Shown here: in pieces, positions 9,830 to 19,432 of the stretch | Layout: the number at the start of each line of letters is the position of its first letter | Numbering within the stretch: the first letter of the stretch is position 1 | Position numbers and translations under genes: made by a program | Notes under the pieces: generated by a model | The model's database searches: none | What the model was told of the DNA's origin: nothing | The model's input: the letters and a program-made list of their open reading frames with translations, nothing else | Origin: Moritella sp. Urea-trap-13 | GTDB taxonomy: Bacteria > Pseudomonadota > Gammaproteobacteria > Enterobacterales > Moritellaceae | Length of the DNA: 64,000 bases | Direction of reading: 5' to 3' | NCBI RefSeq assembly: GCF_002836355.1 | Contig: NZ_PJCA01000034.1 | Location: 1 to 64,000 of the forward strand

Positions 9830-10813
9830 GTGACTCATCGTATAGCAATTACTCCAGGTGAGCCTGCAGGTATTGGCCCAGATCTTGTTCTGGAATTAAT
9901 GAAGCAAGACTGGCCCGTAGAATTGGTGCTTTGTGCTGACCCTGAGTTGATTTTATCTCGGGCAAAGTTACTTGGAAAGAAGGTGGAATTAATCACCTAC
10001 GATCCAAGTTTACCAGCACAACCACAACGCGCTGGTACGTTAACTATAGCGCCAATGCCAATGGCAGTACCCGCTGAACCCGGTAAGCTTGATGAAGCGA
10101 ATGGTCGCTATGTCTTAGATACGCTGCAATTCGCTTGTGAAGGCAATATGTCTGCAGAATTTAGCGCTGTCGTCACAGGACCTGTTAACAAAGGCATTAT
10201 TAATAAAGCCGGCGTGTCCTTCAGTGGCCATACCGAGTTTTTTGCCCAGCAATCAGAAACCCCTGATGTGGTTATGCTACTGGCAACAACAGGGCTACGC
10301 GTTGCATTAGTAACAACCCATATTCCACTGGCGTATGTCGCAAAAGCAATAACAGAAGAACGATTAAGTAATATTATTCGTATCCTGCACGCCGAAATGC
10401 AAAAGAAATTCGGAATTGAACGACCAAAAATTTATGTGTGTGGACTCAATCCGCATGCAGGCGAAGATGGACATCTAGGTCGCGAAGAAATTGAGATCAT
10501 TTCTCCGACGTTAATGAAACTTCGCGATGAGGGTATGGATTTAACAGGCCCCCTCCCTGCTGATACCTTGTTCCAACCTAAGTATCTCGATGATGCTGAC
10601 GTTGTATTAGCAATGTATCACGACCAAGGATTACCGGTATTGAAATCGGTTGGTTTTGGCAGCTCGGTTAATATTACCCTGGGCTTACCCTTTATCCGTA
10701 CATCAGTTGATCACGGTACTGCAATTGAACTTGCAGGTACTGGAACAGCCGATTCCGGCAGTATGTTTACAGCAGTAAACCAAGCAATAGAAATGGTAGA
10801 GAAAAACGCATGA
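9830..10813 (+). CDS. pdxA: 4-hydroxythreonine-4-phosphate dehydrogenase PdxA
   Basis: Oxidises 4-phosphohydroxy-L-threonine to the precursor that PdxJ condenses into pyridoxine 5'-phosphate (vitamin B6). Family motifs are [10 protein letters not shown] at the N terminus and three metal-binding histidine contexts: [14 protein letters not shown] and [10 protein letters not shown]. 327 residues is the normal length. The start is GTG with AGGTG five bases upstream; a nearby ATG at 9828 is out of frame and meets TGA at once. The last codons overlap the rsmA start by 4 bases (ATGA), so the two are translationally coupled. Confidence 0.96.
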   Translation: MTHRIAITPGEPAGIGPDLVLELMKQDWPVELVLCADPELILSRAKLLGKKVELITYDPSLPAQPQRAGTLTIAPMPMAVPAEPGKLDEANGRYVLDTLQFACEGNMSAEFSAVVTGPVNKGIINKAGVSFSGHTEFFAQQSETPDVVMLLATTGLRVALVTTHIPLAYVAKAITEERLSNIIRILHAEMQKKFGIERPKIYVCGLNPHAGEDGHLGREEIEIISPTLMKLRDEGMDLTGPLPADTLFQPKYLDDADVVLAMYHDQGLPVLKSVGFGSSVNITLGLPFIRTSVDHGTAIELAGTGTADSGSMFTAVNQAIEMVEKNA

Positions 10814-11628
10814 ACGACAAGGTCCATTTAGGTCACACCGCGAAAAAACGTTTTGGTCAAAACTTCTTACATGATGCTTATGTAATTGGTCAAATCGTTG
10901 CATCGATTAATCCGCAAAAAGGTGAAAACCTAATTGAAATCGGTCCCGGTTTGGGTGCATTAACCGAGCCAGTAGCTGCTTGTGTAGATAAAATGACAGT
11001 GGTAGAGCTTGATAGAGATCTCGCCGAACGACTCGAGCAACATCCTGTATTATCAAAAAAATTAGACATTAACCAAGCAGACGCAATGCGCTTTGATTTC
11101 CGTCAGTTAATCAAACCAGACATGAAAATGCGTATTTTTGGTAATCTACCTTACAATATTTCAACGCCGCTAATGTTCCATTTATTCGAGTTCCATGAAG
11201 ATATCCAAGATATGCATTTCATGTTACAGAAAGAAGTAGTGCAACGTTTAGCTGCTAGCCATAACACTAAAAGTTACGGTCGCTTAACAGTAATGACGCA
11301 ATACTATTGTAATGTAACACCAGTACTTGAAGTCGGCCCTGAAGCATTTAGACCTGCACCTAAAGTTGATTCAGCCGTTGTTCGTTTAGAGCCACATGCT
11401 GTATTACCGCACCCAGCGAAAAGCTTAAAAGTGCTTGGCCACGTAGTAACAAGTGCCTTTAACCAACGTCGAAAAACTATTCGTAATAGCTTGAAAAAAG
11501 TAATTTCAGTTGCTGATATTGAAGCGCTAGGTATTAATGTTTCTCTACGTCCAGAGAACTTAACCTTAGAAAATTACGTGACGATAGCAAACTTTGTTGT
11601 TGATAATCCACTGCAAGTAGCGGATTAG
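10810..11628 (+). CDS. rsmA: 16S rRNA A1518/A1519 dimethyltransferase RsmA (KsgA)
   Basis: Transfers four methyl groups to two adjacent adenosines near the 3' end of 16S rRNA during late 30S assembly. The SAM-binding loop [10 protein letters not shown] is near residue 42, an acidic VVELDRDLA strand follows, and the catalytic NLPYNIS motif is near residue 113. A C-terminal helical domain includes [13 protein letters not shown]. The 272-residue length agrees with E. coli KsgA (273). It starts within the end of pdxA and is followed after 13 bases by apaG. Confidence 0.97.
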   Translation: MNDKVHLGHTAKKRFGQNFLHDAYVIGQIVASINPQKGENLIEIGPGLGALTEPVAACVDKMTVVELDRDLAERLEQHPVLSKKLDINQADAMRFDFRQLIKPDMKMRIFGNLPYNISTPLMFHLFEFHEDIQDMHFMLQKEVVQRLAASHNTKSYGRLTVMTQYYCNVTPVLEVGPEAFRPAPKVDSAVVRLEPHAVLPHPAKSLKVLGHVVTSAFNQRRKTIRNSLKKVISVADIEALGINVSLRPENLTLENYVTIANFVVDNPLQVAD

Positions 11629-11641
11629 GCAGCCTGTATCA

Positions 11642-12019
11642 ATGATAAGTTTAGCTGATTCATTCACGCTTATCATTGATACCGAATATGTCGAAAAAGT
11701 ATCTGTGCCAGCACAGTTCAGATACTTCTTTACTTACACAATTACCATCACCAATCCATTAAGCCAACCTGTTAGCTTAGCGAGTATCCAATTATTACTC
11801 ACTGATGGTGACGGCACTGTGAGCGAATTGCACAATCCTTTTCAAAATAATGATTATGTTATCTCTTCACTGCAAGATTTTTGCTATAGCAATGATATAA
11901 TTACCCATTCACCATTGAGCATTGTTCAAGGCAAGATAGAACTACAGCTCAATGCCAGTGAATCAGTGGTGATTACTATCGAACCATTTCGTCTCGCCAC
12001 ACCTAATCTGTTGCACTAA
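11642..12019 (+). CDS. apaG: ApaG/CorD family protein (divergent)
   Basis: Small all-beta (fibronectin-III-like) protein of unclear function, nearly always beside apaH. The N-terminal strands (FFTYTITITNP) and the ending FRLATPNLLH align well with ApaG and the 125-residue length matches exactly. The middle is unusual: the glycine-rich GEGVVG and the PG-x-F-x-Y-x-S segments of the family are replaced by ELHNPFQNND and DFCYSND. Position between rsmA and apaH supports the call. Confidence 0.87.
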   Translation: MISLADSFTLIIDTEYVEKVSVPAQFRYFFTYTITITNPLSQPVSLASIQLLLTDGDGTVSELHNPFQNNDYVISSLQDFCYSNDIITHSPLSIVQGKIELQLNASESVVITIEPFRLATPNLLH

Positions 12020-12090
12020 TCTATTACACTAATAAATGAACGCATTAACGCACACTCTCCATTACGCTCAGCTAAAAAGGTAACTTATAT

Positions 12091-12915
12091 ATGGCAACTT
12101 ATTTTGTTGGTGATATTCAAGGTTGTTTCGACGATCTACAACACCTGCTACAACAAGCTAATTTTGATCCACAGCACGATCAGCTTTGGTTAACCGGCGA
12201 TCTGGTTGCCCGCGGTCCAAAATCATTAGAAACACTGCGCTTTGTTAAAGATCTTGGCCCTGCGGCTATCACAGTACTGGGTAATCATGACTTACATTTA
12301 CTCGCTATTGACGCAGGATTAGCTAAGCTAAACCCTAAGGATAAAACCCAGCCAATTTTTAGCGCAGAAGATAAAGATGAATTGTTATTATGGTTACGTC
12401 AACAGCCACTGCTCGCTTACCATGAAGCCTTTAATATTATCATGGTGCATGCAGGTATTAGCCCGCAATGGAGTCAGCAACAAGCCAAACTCTATGCTGA
12501 AGAGGTCAATGCACAATTACGTGGTGATGACTACCAAACCTTATTAGCGCACATGTACGGTGCACTACCCAATTATTGGCAAGACGAATTACAAGGCTTC
12601 GACCGTTTACGTTTTATTATTAATGCGTTTACCCGAATGCGTTTTTGCGCACCTGATGGACAACTGGAATTTCATAACAAGCATTCACCAGCAAGCAATA
12701 ATAATAGCCAACATGTTCCGTGGTACGAAGTAGCGGGTACTCATCTTGACGGCGCACATGTTATTTTTGGCCACTGGGCTGCATTAGAGGGTCATTGCAG
12801 CCATGAAAATGCCACGACACTTGATACTGGCTGTGTGTGGGGTAATAGCCTTACTATGTTGCGCTGGGAAGATAAAGCAGTTTTTTCCGTCCCCTGTCCA
12901 TTGCATGCGACATAA
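12091..12915 (+). CDS. apaH: symmetrical Ap4A hydrolase ApaH
   Basis: Cleaves diadenosine tetraphosphate to two ADP and also removes Np4 caps from RNA. A PPP-family metallophosphatase with the three signature blocks GDIQGC (residues 7-12), GDLVARG (about 37-43) and GNHD (about 63-66). Later histidines in MVHAGI and VIFGHWA complete the metal site. 274 residues is the family length. AAGGTAA precedes the ATG. It ends the lptD-surA-pdxA-rsmA-apaG-apaH series. Confidence 0.96.
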   Translation: MATYFVGDIQGCFDDLQHLLQQANFDPQHDQLWLTGDLVARGPKSLETLRFVKDLGPAAITVLGNHDLHLLAIDAGLAKLNPKDKTQPIFSAEDKDELLLWLRQQPLLAYHEAFNIIMVHAGISPQWSQQQAKLYAEEVNAQLRGDDYQTLLAHMYGALPNYWQDELQGFDRLRFIINAFTRMRFCAPDGQLEFHNKHSPASNNNSQHVPWYEVAGTHLDGAHVIFGHWAALEGHCSHENATTLDTGCVWGNSLTMLRWEDKAVFSVPCPLHAT

Positions 12916-12993
12916 TTAACTAGAATAAGATTAAATAATAAGCGGGTTATCACAGTGTTGCCTTAATGTTAAGTAATCACATTGTGGTTCGTA

Positions 12994-13058
12994 TATACTG
13001 CCCGCTAAATTTTAGCCAGCCCACATCAATATTACCGCAAACAAGTATATTGACGTGG
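12994..13058 (+). promoter_or_regulatory. putP upstream region: possible -10 and inverted repeat
   Basis: TATACT at 12994-12999 is a good -10 but has no clear -35 at 17 bases. Just downstream, CCACaTCAATAT (13021-13032) and ATATTGAcGTGG (13047-13058) form an imperfect 12-bp inverted repeat with one mismatch; it could be an operator or a leader hairpin. ATCACA occurs twice, at about 12949 and 12976. Confidence 0.35.
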
Positions 13059-13122
13059 TTTGGTTGAGCTTAATAATAAACAATAAAAATAAATAACAAC
13101 TTTACAACTAAGGCTTATATAC

Positions 13123-14613
13123 ATGATTGAAAATAATTTCATTATTACAGCTACATTCCTTGTTTATCTTGCGGTTATGCTTGGTATCGGCGTGTATGCT
13201 TATCGACAAACTAAGAGTTCAACGGACTATTTTTTAGGTGGTCGTAATTTAGGTCCTTGGCCTGCAGCGCTATCTGCAGGTGCTTCAGATATGAGTGGTT
13301 GGTTACTACTCGGCTTACCTGGTTACGCCTATGCTGCAGGTATGGAAGCAATCTGGTTAGCAGGTGGTTTATTAATTGGTACTTGGCTTAACTGGCTAAT
13401 CTGTGCAAAACGTTTACGTACCTACAGCATAGTAACGAAATCAATTACCCTACCAGAATTCCTATCACGTCGTTTTAAAGATGACTCAAAAGCAATTCAA
13501 ATCTGTTCTGCATTCTTTATTCTGATGTTCTTCTTGTTCTATACAAGTTCAGGTTTAGTGGCTGGCGGTAAATTATTTGAAACAGTATTTGGTCTTGATT
13601 ATCAACTTGCTGTTGTGCTTGGTACCGTTTGTGTAGTTTCTTATACACTATTCGGTGGTTTCCTTGCTGTATCTTGGACTGATTTAGTACAAGGCTTATT
13701 GATGTCTGCAGCGCTATTAATCGTGCCACTAAGCGCGATGGACGGTAGCTTTAGCGATCTAGCATCGGCAATGACAGACATTAACCCTGAACTACTGACA
13801 ATATGGCAAAACAGCAAAGGTGAAGACCTGAGTGCAATTGCAATTATCTCATTAGCGGCTTGGGGTCTAGGTTATTTCGGTCAACCTCATATTCTTGCCC
13901 GTTTTAAAGCCACACGTAGTAATAAAGACCTTGTGACTGCTCGCTACATTGCGGTAACTTGGACTACATTGTCTATGTTTGGCGCTATGCTAGTCGGTCT
14001 CGTTGGTCTGGTTTACACCAATACCAACAACATCACTATCGCGGATACTGAAACGATCTTCATGCTATTAGTGAACAGCATCTTCCATCCTGTTATTGCT
14101 GGTATTTTACTTGCTGCAATCTTAGCGGCAATCATGAGTACAGCGGATTCACAACTACTTGTATCATCATCGGCTTTGGCTGAAGATTTCTACAAACAGC
14201 TCATTCGTCCACAAGCAAGCAGTGAAGAACTTGTTACTGTTGGTCGTTTCGGTGTGGTAGGCCTGTCTATCGTCGCATTACTGCTTGCCCTTAATCCAGA
14301 CAGCTCAGTACTTGGTTTAGTATCATATGCATGGGCTGGTTTTGGTGCTGCATTTGGTCCAGCATTGATTATCTCGCTATACTGGCGCGGTATGACTCGT
14401 AATGGTGCCCTTGCCGGTATTATTATTGGTGCGGTGACTGTGGTTGTTTGGAAACAATTAAGCGGTGGTATTTTTGAGCTGTATGAAATCGTACCCGGTA
14501 TCATCTTTGCTTCCCTGGCGATTATAATTATCTCGCTAATGGGTAAAAAAGACGACGACGCTATTCAAGCAGACTACGACGAATACGAATCTGCTTTAGA
14601 GACGATGGACTAA
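13123..14613 (+). CDS. putP: sodium/proline symporter PutP
   Basis: Inner-membrane carrier of the sodium:solute symporter family that imports proline with Na+. About 13 membrane segments fill the 496 residues. The early STDYFLGGRNLGPWPAALSAGASDMSGWLLLGLPG segment is the PutP signature containing the substrate and Na+ site (split here: DYFLGGRNLGPW, then SAGASDMSGWLLLG). It ends in an acidic cytoplasmic tail. AAGG lies about nine bases before the ATG. The gene interrupts the usual apaH-folA adjacency and has its own upstream region and terminator. No putA is nearby. Confidence 0.93.
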   Translation: MIENNFIITATFLVYLAVMLGIGVYAYRQTKSSTDYFLGGRNLGPWPAALSAGASDMSGWLLLGLPGYAYAAGMEAIWLAGGLLIGTWLNWLICAKRLRTYSIVTKSITLPEFLSRRFKDDSKAIQICSAFFILMFFLFYTSSGLVAGGKLFETVFGLDYQLAVVLGTVCVVSYTLFGGFLAVSWTDLVQGLLMSAALLIVPLSAMDGSFSDLASAMTDINPELLTIWQNSKGEDLSAIAIISLAAWGLGYFGQPHILARFKATRSNKDLVTARYIAVTWTTLSMFGAMLVGLVGLVYTNTNNITIADTETIFMLLVNSIFHPVIAGILLAAILAAIMSTADSQLLVSSSALAEDFYKQLIRPQASSEELVTVGRFGVVGLSIVALLLALNPDSSVLGLVSYAWAGFGAAFGPALIISLYWRGMTRNGALAGIIIGAVTVVVWKQLSGGIFELYEIVPGIIFASLAIIIISLMGKKDDDAIQADYDEYESALETMD

Positions 14614-14650
14614 TAGCCAGCAGCTATAAAACGCTAGTTATTACCCATAA

Positions 14651-14699
14651 AAAATGCCGCACTATCACTGTAAAGGATTAGTGCGGCATTTTCTTTTAT
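14651..14699. terminator. bidirectional terminator between putP and folA
   Basis: AAAATGCCGCACT (14651-14663) pairs perfectly with AGTGCGGCATTTT (14680-14692), a 13-bp stem with a 16-base loop and T-rich flank on the + strand. A-rich sequence on the left gives a T-run when read on the - strand. It lies between two convergent genes and can serve both. Confidence 0.85.
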
Positions 14700-14742
14700 T
14701 TCTTTCTAGTTCAGTCCAGAGTCATTCAACTCGTCAGCAAAC

Positions 14743-15237
14743 CTATAACTGCTTCACACGTTCGAGTAAACTAAAGCGATAATCATGCGGATTTTTATCA
14801 TCTGCCGCATAATATTCATGTTCAATTTCTTGCCAATTGTACTGCTCATAGTCAGGGAACCAAGTATCCCCTGCGGTCGTCAAATCAATATGGGTGAGAT
14901 ACAAACGATCAGCAGCCGCTAAGCATTGGTTGTAAATCGTCGCACCACCAATAATCATTAACTCTTCAACATCTCCAGCAGCAATCACAGCTTCATCTAA
15001 CGTAGCAACAACAGTCACGCCTTCAGGTTGATAATCGCTTTGTCGACTTAAGACGATATTTAAACGACCTGGTAATGGACGACCGATTGATTCAAAGGTA
15101 TTACGCCCCATGACGATAGGCTTACCCAGCGTCGCGCGTTTAAACAGTTGTAATTCAGCAGGTAAATGCCACGGCATCTTATTATCTAAACCAATTACTC
15201 GGTTATTTGCCAGTGCGGCAATCATGGAAACAATCAC
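14743..15237 (-). CDS. folA: dihydrofolate reductase FolA
   Basis: Reduces dihydrofolate to tetrahydrofolate with NADPH. Motifs: IAALANNRVIG at the N terminus, MPWHLPAE with the proton-relay acid as Glu28 (Asp27 in E. coli), GRNTFESIGRPLPGR, and IIGGATIYNQ. 164 residues. The GTG start at 15237 has AAGGAT seven bases upstream; ATG 15225 would cut into the first beta-strand. The sequence agrees closely with my memory of the structurally studied cold-adapted Moritella profunda enzyme, which also has Glu here. The yjjB-like gene lies 13 bases upstream. Confidence 0.97.
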   Translation of the reverse strand: MIVSMIAALANNRVIGLDNKMPWHLPAELQLFKRATLGKPIVMGRNTFESIGRPLPGRLNIVLSRQSDYQPEGVTVVATLDEAVIAAGDVEELMIIGGATIYNQCLAAADRLYLTHIDLTTAGDTWFPDYEQYNWQEIEHEYYAADDKNPHDYRFSLLERVKQL

Positions 15238-15250
15238 AACAGATCCTTAA

Positions 15251-15718
15251 TCAAACAATAGGCTTGTTACGGTACACCAGCACAGGTGCAATCGCCAGAC
15301 CAAAGCTTAAGCCAATCAAAATAAAAATAGTCAGCAAACCATTTTCAACAACTTGCTGCTGTAACTCAAGGCTATAACCTTGGTGATGTAATGTCATTAG
15401 CCCCGTCATGGTTTTATACGCATACACTCCAGGGATCATAGGAATAATAGCAGCAACCGTCACCACAGGCCGTGGGATCAGCACTTTACGAGACCAAGGC
15501 ACAGTTGCTAACCCCAGTAATGTTGCCGCAATAAATGAGGCCCACTCAATCGGCACATTGACATGCAATAATAATGTCCGTACCGCATGGGCGCTGGCAG
15601 CGAATAACACACAAGCCAAAAGTGCTTGTCTGGGCACATTGAATAGCAAGGCAAAGCCAAATGCAGCAATACCAGCAAACACAGCATCATCCACCAGCAT
15701 TAATAATAGTTCACTCAT
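15251..15718 (-). CDS. yjjB: threonine/serine exporter family protein, small subunit (YjjB-like)
   Basis: 155-residue membrane protein with four or five hydrophobic segments, matching the ThrE_2 (DUF3815-type) half of the split exporter family: 'PRPVVTVAAIIPMIPGVYAYKTM' region near residue 90 (key: IPMIPG) and a C-terminal hydrophobic helix. In E. coli the YjjP-YjjB pair has been reported to export succinate; threonine or serine export is the general family role. ATG 15718 overlaps the end of yjjP by 4 bases (ATGA), so translation is coupled. The longer reading frame to 15802 would overlap yjjP heavily and is rejected. Confidence 0.85.
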   Translation of the reverse strand: MSELLLMLVDDAVFAGIAAFGFALLFNVPRQALLACVLFAASAHAVRTLLLHVNVPIEWASFIAATLLGLATVPWSRKVLIPRPVVTVAAIIPMIPGVYAYKTMTGLMTLHHQGYSLELQQQVVENGLLTIFILIGLSFGLAIAPVLVYRNKPIV

Positions 15719-16563
15719 AACCAACCGCCTTGTTGCGCTAATTGTACAGCTAGGACGATGCCTAATGCTGAAGCAAGTGTTAATAAAGTCGCCGTCATCC
15801 ATCTTGCCATGCCGATAGTCACGTGACCTTTGACCATATCCGATACTGCATTGATTAGTGGAAAGCCCGGTACCAGTTGCAGCACACTGGTGATCATAAT
15901 TAATTCAGGATTATTCCCCCAACCGAAACCACTGGCGAAACTACCAATAAACGTGGCAATAAATGCGGTAATAAAAAACACCGTGAGTAGATTATGATGT
16001 AACTGGGTTAACCATTGACGAATGCGCATGGCAATAAAGCTCGTCACCCAAGTGCAGATAAAAATAATACTGTCGCCACCAAATAAATGACTGAAACACG
16101 CACAGGATAACGCCACAAAACACGCCACGATGACGGTATTGTATTTCGGTACAGTTAAGTTATCTAAGCGCTGCTTTATCTGCTCGACATCATAGATCTT
16201 CTTTTCCGCAAGGATGCAAATACGCTGTACTTCACAGACGATGCCCATATCAATGCCATGCGCTTTCATTGTTCGCGTTGTCGTTATGCAATTGTCGCCA
16301 AATCGAGAGGTAAGAATGATGGCTTTAGAAGTAAGGGCAATTTCAACGCTGTCTAAACCAAATGCAATACCAAGGCGTTCAGTGGTTTGTTCTATGATCC
16401 GGCTTTCTGCGTTATAGGCTTGCAACAATTGTCCCGCACGTGCAATCACACGGGTTATGGAGGTTTGTTGAGCATAACTAATAACAGATGTTGAGGGATT
16501 TTCCTTACTGCCATCTGCTTGGCTACTGCTTTGCTCAGTCATCGTCTTATCGCTATTCAACAT
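15715..16563 (-). CDS. yjjP: threonine/serine exporter family protein, large subunit (YjjP-like)
   Basis: ThrE (DUF1212) half of the split exporter. A hydrophilic N-terminal domain of about 120 residues (ITRVIARAGQLLQAYNAES, IALTSKAIILTS) precedes about five membrane segments with LVPGFPLINAVSDM, a typical ThrE motif. The ATG at 16563 has AAGGA about 12 bases upstream; an ATG at 16587 adds eight residues and is also possible. It overlaps yjjB by 4 bases. The 177 bases upstream, to the tilS stop, hold no other gene. Confidence 0.85.
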   Translation of the reverse strand: MLNSDKTMTEQSSSQADGSKENPSTSVISYAQQTSITRVIARAGQLLQAYNAESRIIEQTTERLGIAFGLDSVEIALTSKAIILTSRFGDNCITTTRTMKAHGIDMGIVCEVQRICILAEKKIYDVEQIKQRLDNLTVPKYNTVIVACFVALSCACFSHLFGGDSIIFICTWVTSFIAMRIRQWLTQLHHNLLTVFFITAFIATFIGSFASGFGWGNNPELIMITSVLQLVPGFPLINAVSDMVKGHVTIGMARWMTATLLTLASALGIVLAVQLAQQGGWL

Positions 16564-16764
16564 GTATTCATCACATCCTTGCTGCATGATAACATCTACT
16601 ACCTATCACTTATTAGATAACCAATTGTAATCGCAAATAATAAAAACGAACAGTATTACATCACATTTGGATACTAAAATTCAGCGTGATAAGTCTCCGT
16701 GTACTGATAACCGTAAGCGTCACCGATGTTAGAATGACCTAAACACTTAAATCTATCGCCTTTG

Positions 16765-18249
16765 CTACAGGCTTAAACACCAACATAAACCTTGCTGCGC
16801 TGCGTAATCTTTACAAACCCAAAGCCCAACCGCACACACAAGCTTGTCATCATAATAAACCAGTGGAATACGATCACGTAACCAAGGTGCAACTTGATAT
16901 TCTTGGTATAACTTTTTCATACTGCGAGAGCCACTGCGACCAACAGGATGACATTTACCTTCACCACGAAAACGGATCGTGACCTTCTCACCAGCTAAGG
17001 GGGTTCTAACACAGCAAGAACTGGTATGTTGTAACGTATTTTTACCCATATTCTGAGCCTTGTCTGGTGTCGACTCTTGCAGCTGGTTTTGTTGCTGATG
17101 TTGTAAATGGCTTTGCTGATAGCTGTGTAAATATAAATAACCGATATCATCCGGCAATGCTATACATTGAGAGTATGTATGCTCTAGTGCGATAACAACG
17201 TCTTTTAGCGCTGCGTATTTACGCTGATGGTAAAGCACACCTTGATAACGACGAAACAGCCCCGCTTGCCAGCTTAATTGTGGATTAGCATCATCCGCCG
17301 CATTCACCACCTCTAACCATAATTTATCTAAATGATGGCGACTGGGCATAGATAACAGCTGACTCGCAAGCCAAAAACGAATGACATTATTACGGCGTAT
17401 TTTCGATAATTTAGCTAACTCAACAATCTTTAAACCACTAAAACTATATTCACAAGTCACTAAATCTAGCTGCGCAATTTCATCTGCCAATGCCTGCTGT
17501 TCAGCGCAGAGTTCTGCGCTGCGATGTACTGCATTGGCAATACCGGGCCAGCGCTGTTTTAAACTGGGGATCACTTGATGGCGTAAGAAGTTACGATCAT
17601 AACTCGAATCGTTATTACTCTCATCTTCTACCCAAGATAACTGTCGGTCTGTCGCATAATCCACTAACGATTGCTGTGGTAGAGTCAATAAAGGCCGGAC
17701 TATTTGACAGTTAGCTTGTAATGCAAAAGGCATCTGTGCAGCCATTGCTGACAACCCCTTAACACCCGCGCCGCGTTTAAGTTGCAACAAGAAGGTTTCC
17801 AGCTGATCATCTAAATGCTGGCCTAATAATAATAATGACTCGCCTTTAAGATGCTTCGCGATAGCTTGGTAACGGGCACTGCGGGCTTTGGCTTCTAAAC
17901 TTTCGCGACTGCCAACATTAAGTATTACTTTTTCAGCCACAAAGTGAATGCCTAATGCTGCGGCGGTTAATTGGCAATGCGCTAACCAAGTATCGGCGTT
18001 AGCACTTAAACCGTGATGGACATGGACGGCAAGATAGTCGTGTTGCGGATATAATTCTTTATAACGACTGAGTAAATGTAATAACACATGGGAATCAAGG
18101 CCACCGCTATAAGCAAGTACGATTTGCAGCGGTGCTTTAGGCATAGCCTCTTTATGTATAGCAGTAGTTTGTATTTTAGCTGTCGTTAACGGCTGTAAAT
18201 AATGCTGAAATGTTGAGAAGAGATCGATGTTAGTAGCCACAATTATCAT
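16765..18249 (-). CDS. tilS: tRNA(Ile)-lysidine synthetase TilS
   Basis: Attaches lysine to C34 of tRNA-Ile(CAU), converting it to an AUA reader. The PP-loop SGGLDS is near residue 48, followed by VHVHHGLSANAD and LLLGQHLDDQLETFLLQL (key: HLDDQ). The central VEDESNNDSSYDRNFLRHQV segment (key: NFLRH) and the C-terminal domain ending in VGRSGSRSMKKLYQ are present. It is longer than E. coli TilS (432) because of an extended N terminus and a Gln-rich insertion before the C-terminal domain. The start is uncertain: ATG 18249 is used; the frame is open to 18276. It lies beyond the accA terminator and so probably has its own promoter. Confidence 0.93.
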   Translation of the reverse strand: MIIVATNIDLFSTFQHYLQPLTTAKIQTTAIHKEAMPKAPLQIVLAYSGGLDSHVLLHLLSRYKELYPQHDYLAVHVHHGLSANADTWLAHCQLTAAALGIHFVAEKVILNVGSRESLEAKARSARYQAIAKHLKGESLLLLGQHLDDQLETFLLQLKRGAGVKGLSAMAAQMPFALQANCQIVRPLLTLPQQSLVDYATDRQLSWVEDESNNDSSYDRNFLRHQVIPSLKQRWPGIANAVHRSAELCAEQQALADEIAQLDLVTCEYSFSGLKIVELAKLSKIRRNNVIRFWLASQLLSMPSRHHLDKLWLEVVNAADDANPQLSWQAGLFRRYQGVLYHQRKYAALKDVVIALEHTYSQCIALPDDIGYLYLHSYQQSHLQHQQQNQLQESTPDKAQNMGKNTLQHTSSCCVRTPLAGEKVTIRFRGEGKCHPVGRSGSRSMKKLYQEYQVAPWLRDRIPLVYYDDKLVCAVGLWVCKDYAAQQGLCWCLSL

Positions 18250-18300
18250 CACAATTAAAAATAGAATAGACGCCAACAGTATATACCGAAAAATTGCAGA

Positions 18301-18335
18301 TATAAAAAAACCGCTAATAAAGCTATCAGCGGTTT
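18301..18335 (-). terminator. Rho-independent terminator after accA
   Basis: On the - strand AAACCGCT pairs with AGCGGTTT (18328-18335 with 18308-18315) around a 12-base loop, followed by a run of seven T (18304-18310). It lies about 80 bases after the accA stop and separates the dnaE-accA unit from tilS. Confidence 0.75.
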
Positions 18336-18415
18336 AATAATATTTATCTATATCACTATAAGATCAAGCATACTGTAGTTGTATAAGAACGTAGTATAAG
18401 AAAATGCTATAGAAC

Positions 18416-19366
18416 TTACATGCCAAATGACATTAAGCGCTCATAACGTTGTTCTAATAACGTTTCAGACTCAAGTGGAGCAAGTTCTGCAAGATCAGCT
18501 TTAATACGTTCTTTCAAGTTAGCAGCCATTAAAGGTACATCACGATGTGCACCACCTAGTGGCTCAGCAATAACTGTATTAATCAGATCTAAGCTCTTAA
18601 GTCGCTCAGCAGTAATACCCATAGCTTCAGCAGCCAAAGGCGCTTTATCTGCTGATTTCCATAAGATTGACGCACAACCTTCTGGAGAGATCACCGAATA
18701 AGTGCTGTATTGCAGCATGTTAACGCGATCACCAACACCAATCGCTAACGCACCACCAGAACCACCTTCACCAATAACAGTACAAATAACCGGTACTGTA
18801 AGCTCCGCCATTTCTTTTAAGTTACGGGCAATCGCTTCACTTTGACCACGTTCTTCAGCGCCAACACCTGGGTATGCACCCGGGGTATCGATGAAGGTAA
18901 TTATAGGCATGTTGAATTTCTCAGCCATTTTCATTAAACGTAAGGCTTTACGGTAACCTTCTGGACGCGGCATACCAAAGTTACGTTTTAGCTTTTCAGT
19001 GGTATCGCGGCCTTTTTGCTGACCAATGATCATCACCGGCATACCGTCTAAACGCGCAGTACCACCAACAATGGCTTTATCATCAGCATATGCACGGTCA
19101 CCAGCAAGTTCATCAAAATCAGTGAATACATGTTCAATATAATCAAGTGTATAAGGACGTTGAGGATGACGAGCCATTTTAGCCACATCCCAAGGTTTCA
19201 TATCACTGAATATTTTCTTGGTTAATTCTGCATTCTTTTTTTCTAAACGTGATATTTCATCTTGTAGATCAACATCATCAGAGTTTTCAGACACAAGTTT
19301 TAATTCGTCGATTTGAGCCTGTAATTCTGCAATAGGCTGTTCAAAATCTAAAAAATTTAAGGCCAT
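18416..19366 (-). CDS. accA: acetyl-CoA carboxylase carboxyltransferase subunit alpha
   Basis: With AccD forms the carboxyltransferase that makes malonyl-CoA, the committed step of fatty acid synthesis. The N-terminal coiled region ([13 protein letters not shown]) is followed by the crotonase-like core with [27 protein letters not shown] and [11 protein letters not shown]. The 316-residue length is nearly that of E. coli (319). AAGGAAG lies nine bases before the ATG. It follows dnaE, as in E. coli. Confidence 0.97.
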   Translation of the reverse strand: MALNFLDFEQPIAELQAQIDELKLVSENSDDVDLQDEISRLEKKNAELTKKIFSDMKPWDVAKMARHPQRPYTLDYIEHVFTDFDELAGDRAYADDKAIVGGTARLDGMPVMIIGQQKGRDTTEKLKRNFGMPRPEGYRKALRLMKMAEKFNMPIITFIDTPGAYPGVGAEERGQSEAIARNLKEMAELTVPVICTVIGEGGSGGALAIGVGDRVNMLQYSTYSVISPEGCASILWKSADKAPLAAEAMGITAERLKSLDLINTVIAEPLGGAHRDVPLMAANLKERIKADLAELAPLESETLLEQRYERLMSFGM

Positions 19367-19432
19367 GAGGCGCTGCTTCCTTATCTAATATTATTGCTAA
19401 TAGCTAATGACGAGCGTTTATTCGCGTCAGTA

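Noticed and set aside
15408-15818. 136-codon open frame on + opposite yjjB
   Set aside because: It mirrors the membrane-protein coding strand, has biased Ser/Asn/Thr content and no ribosome binding site.
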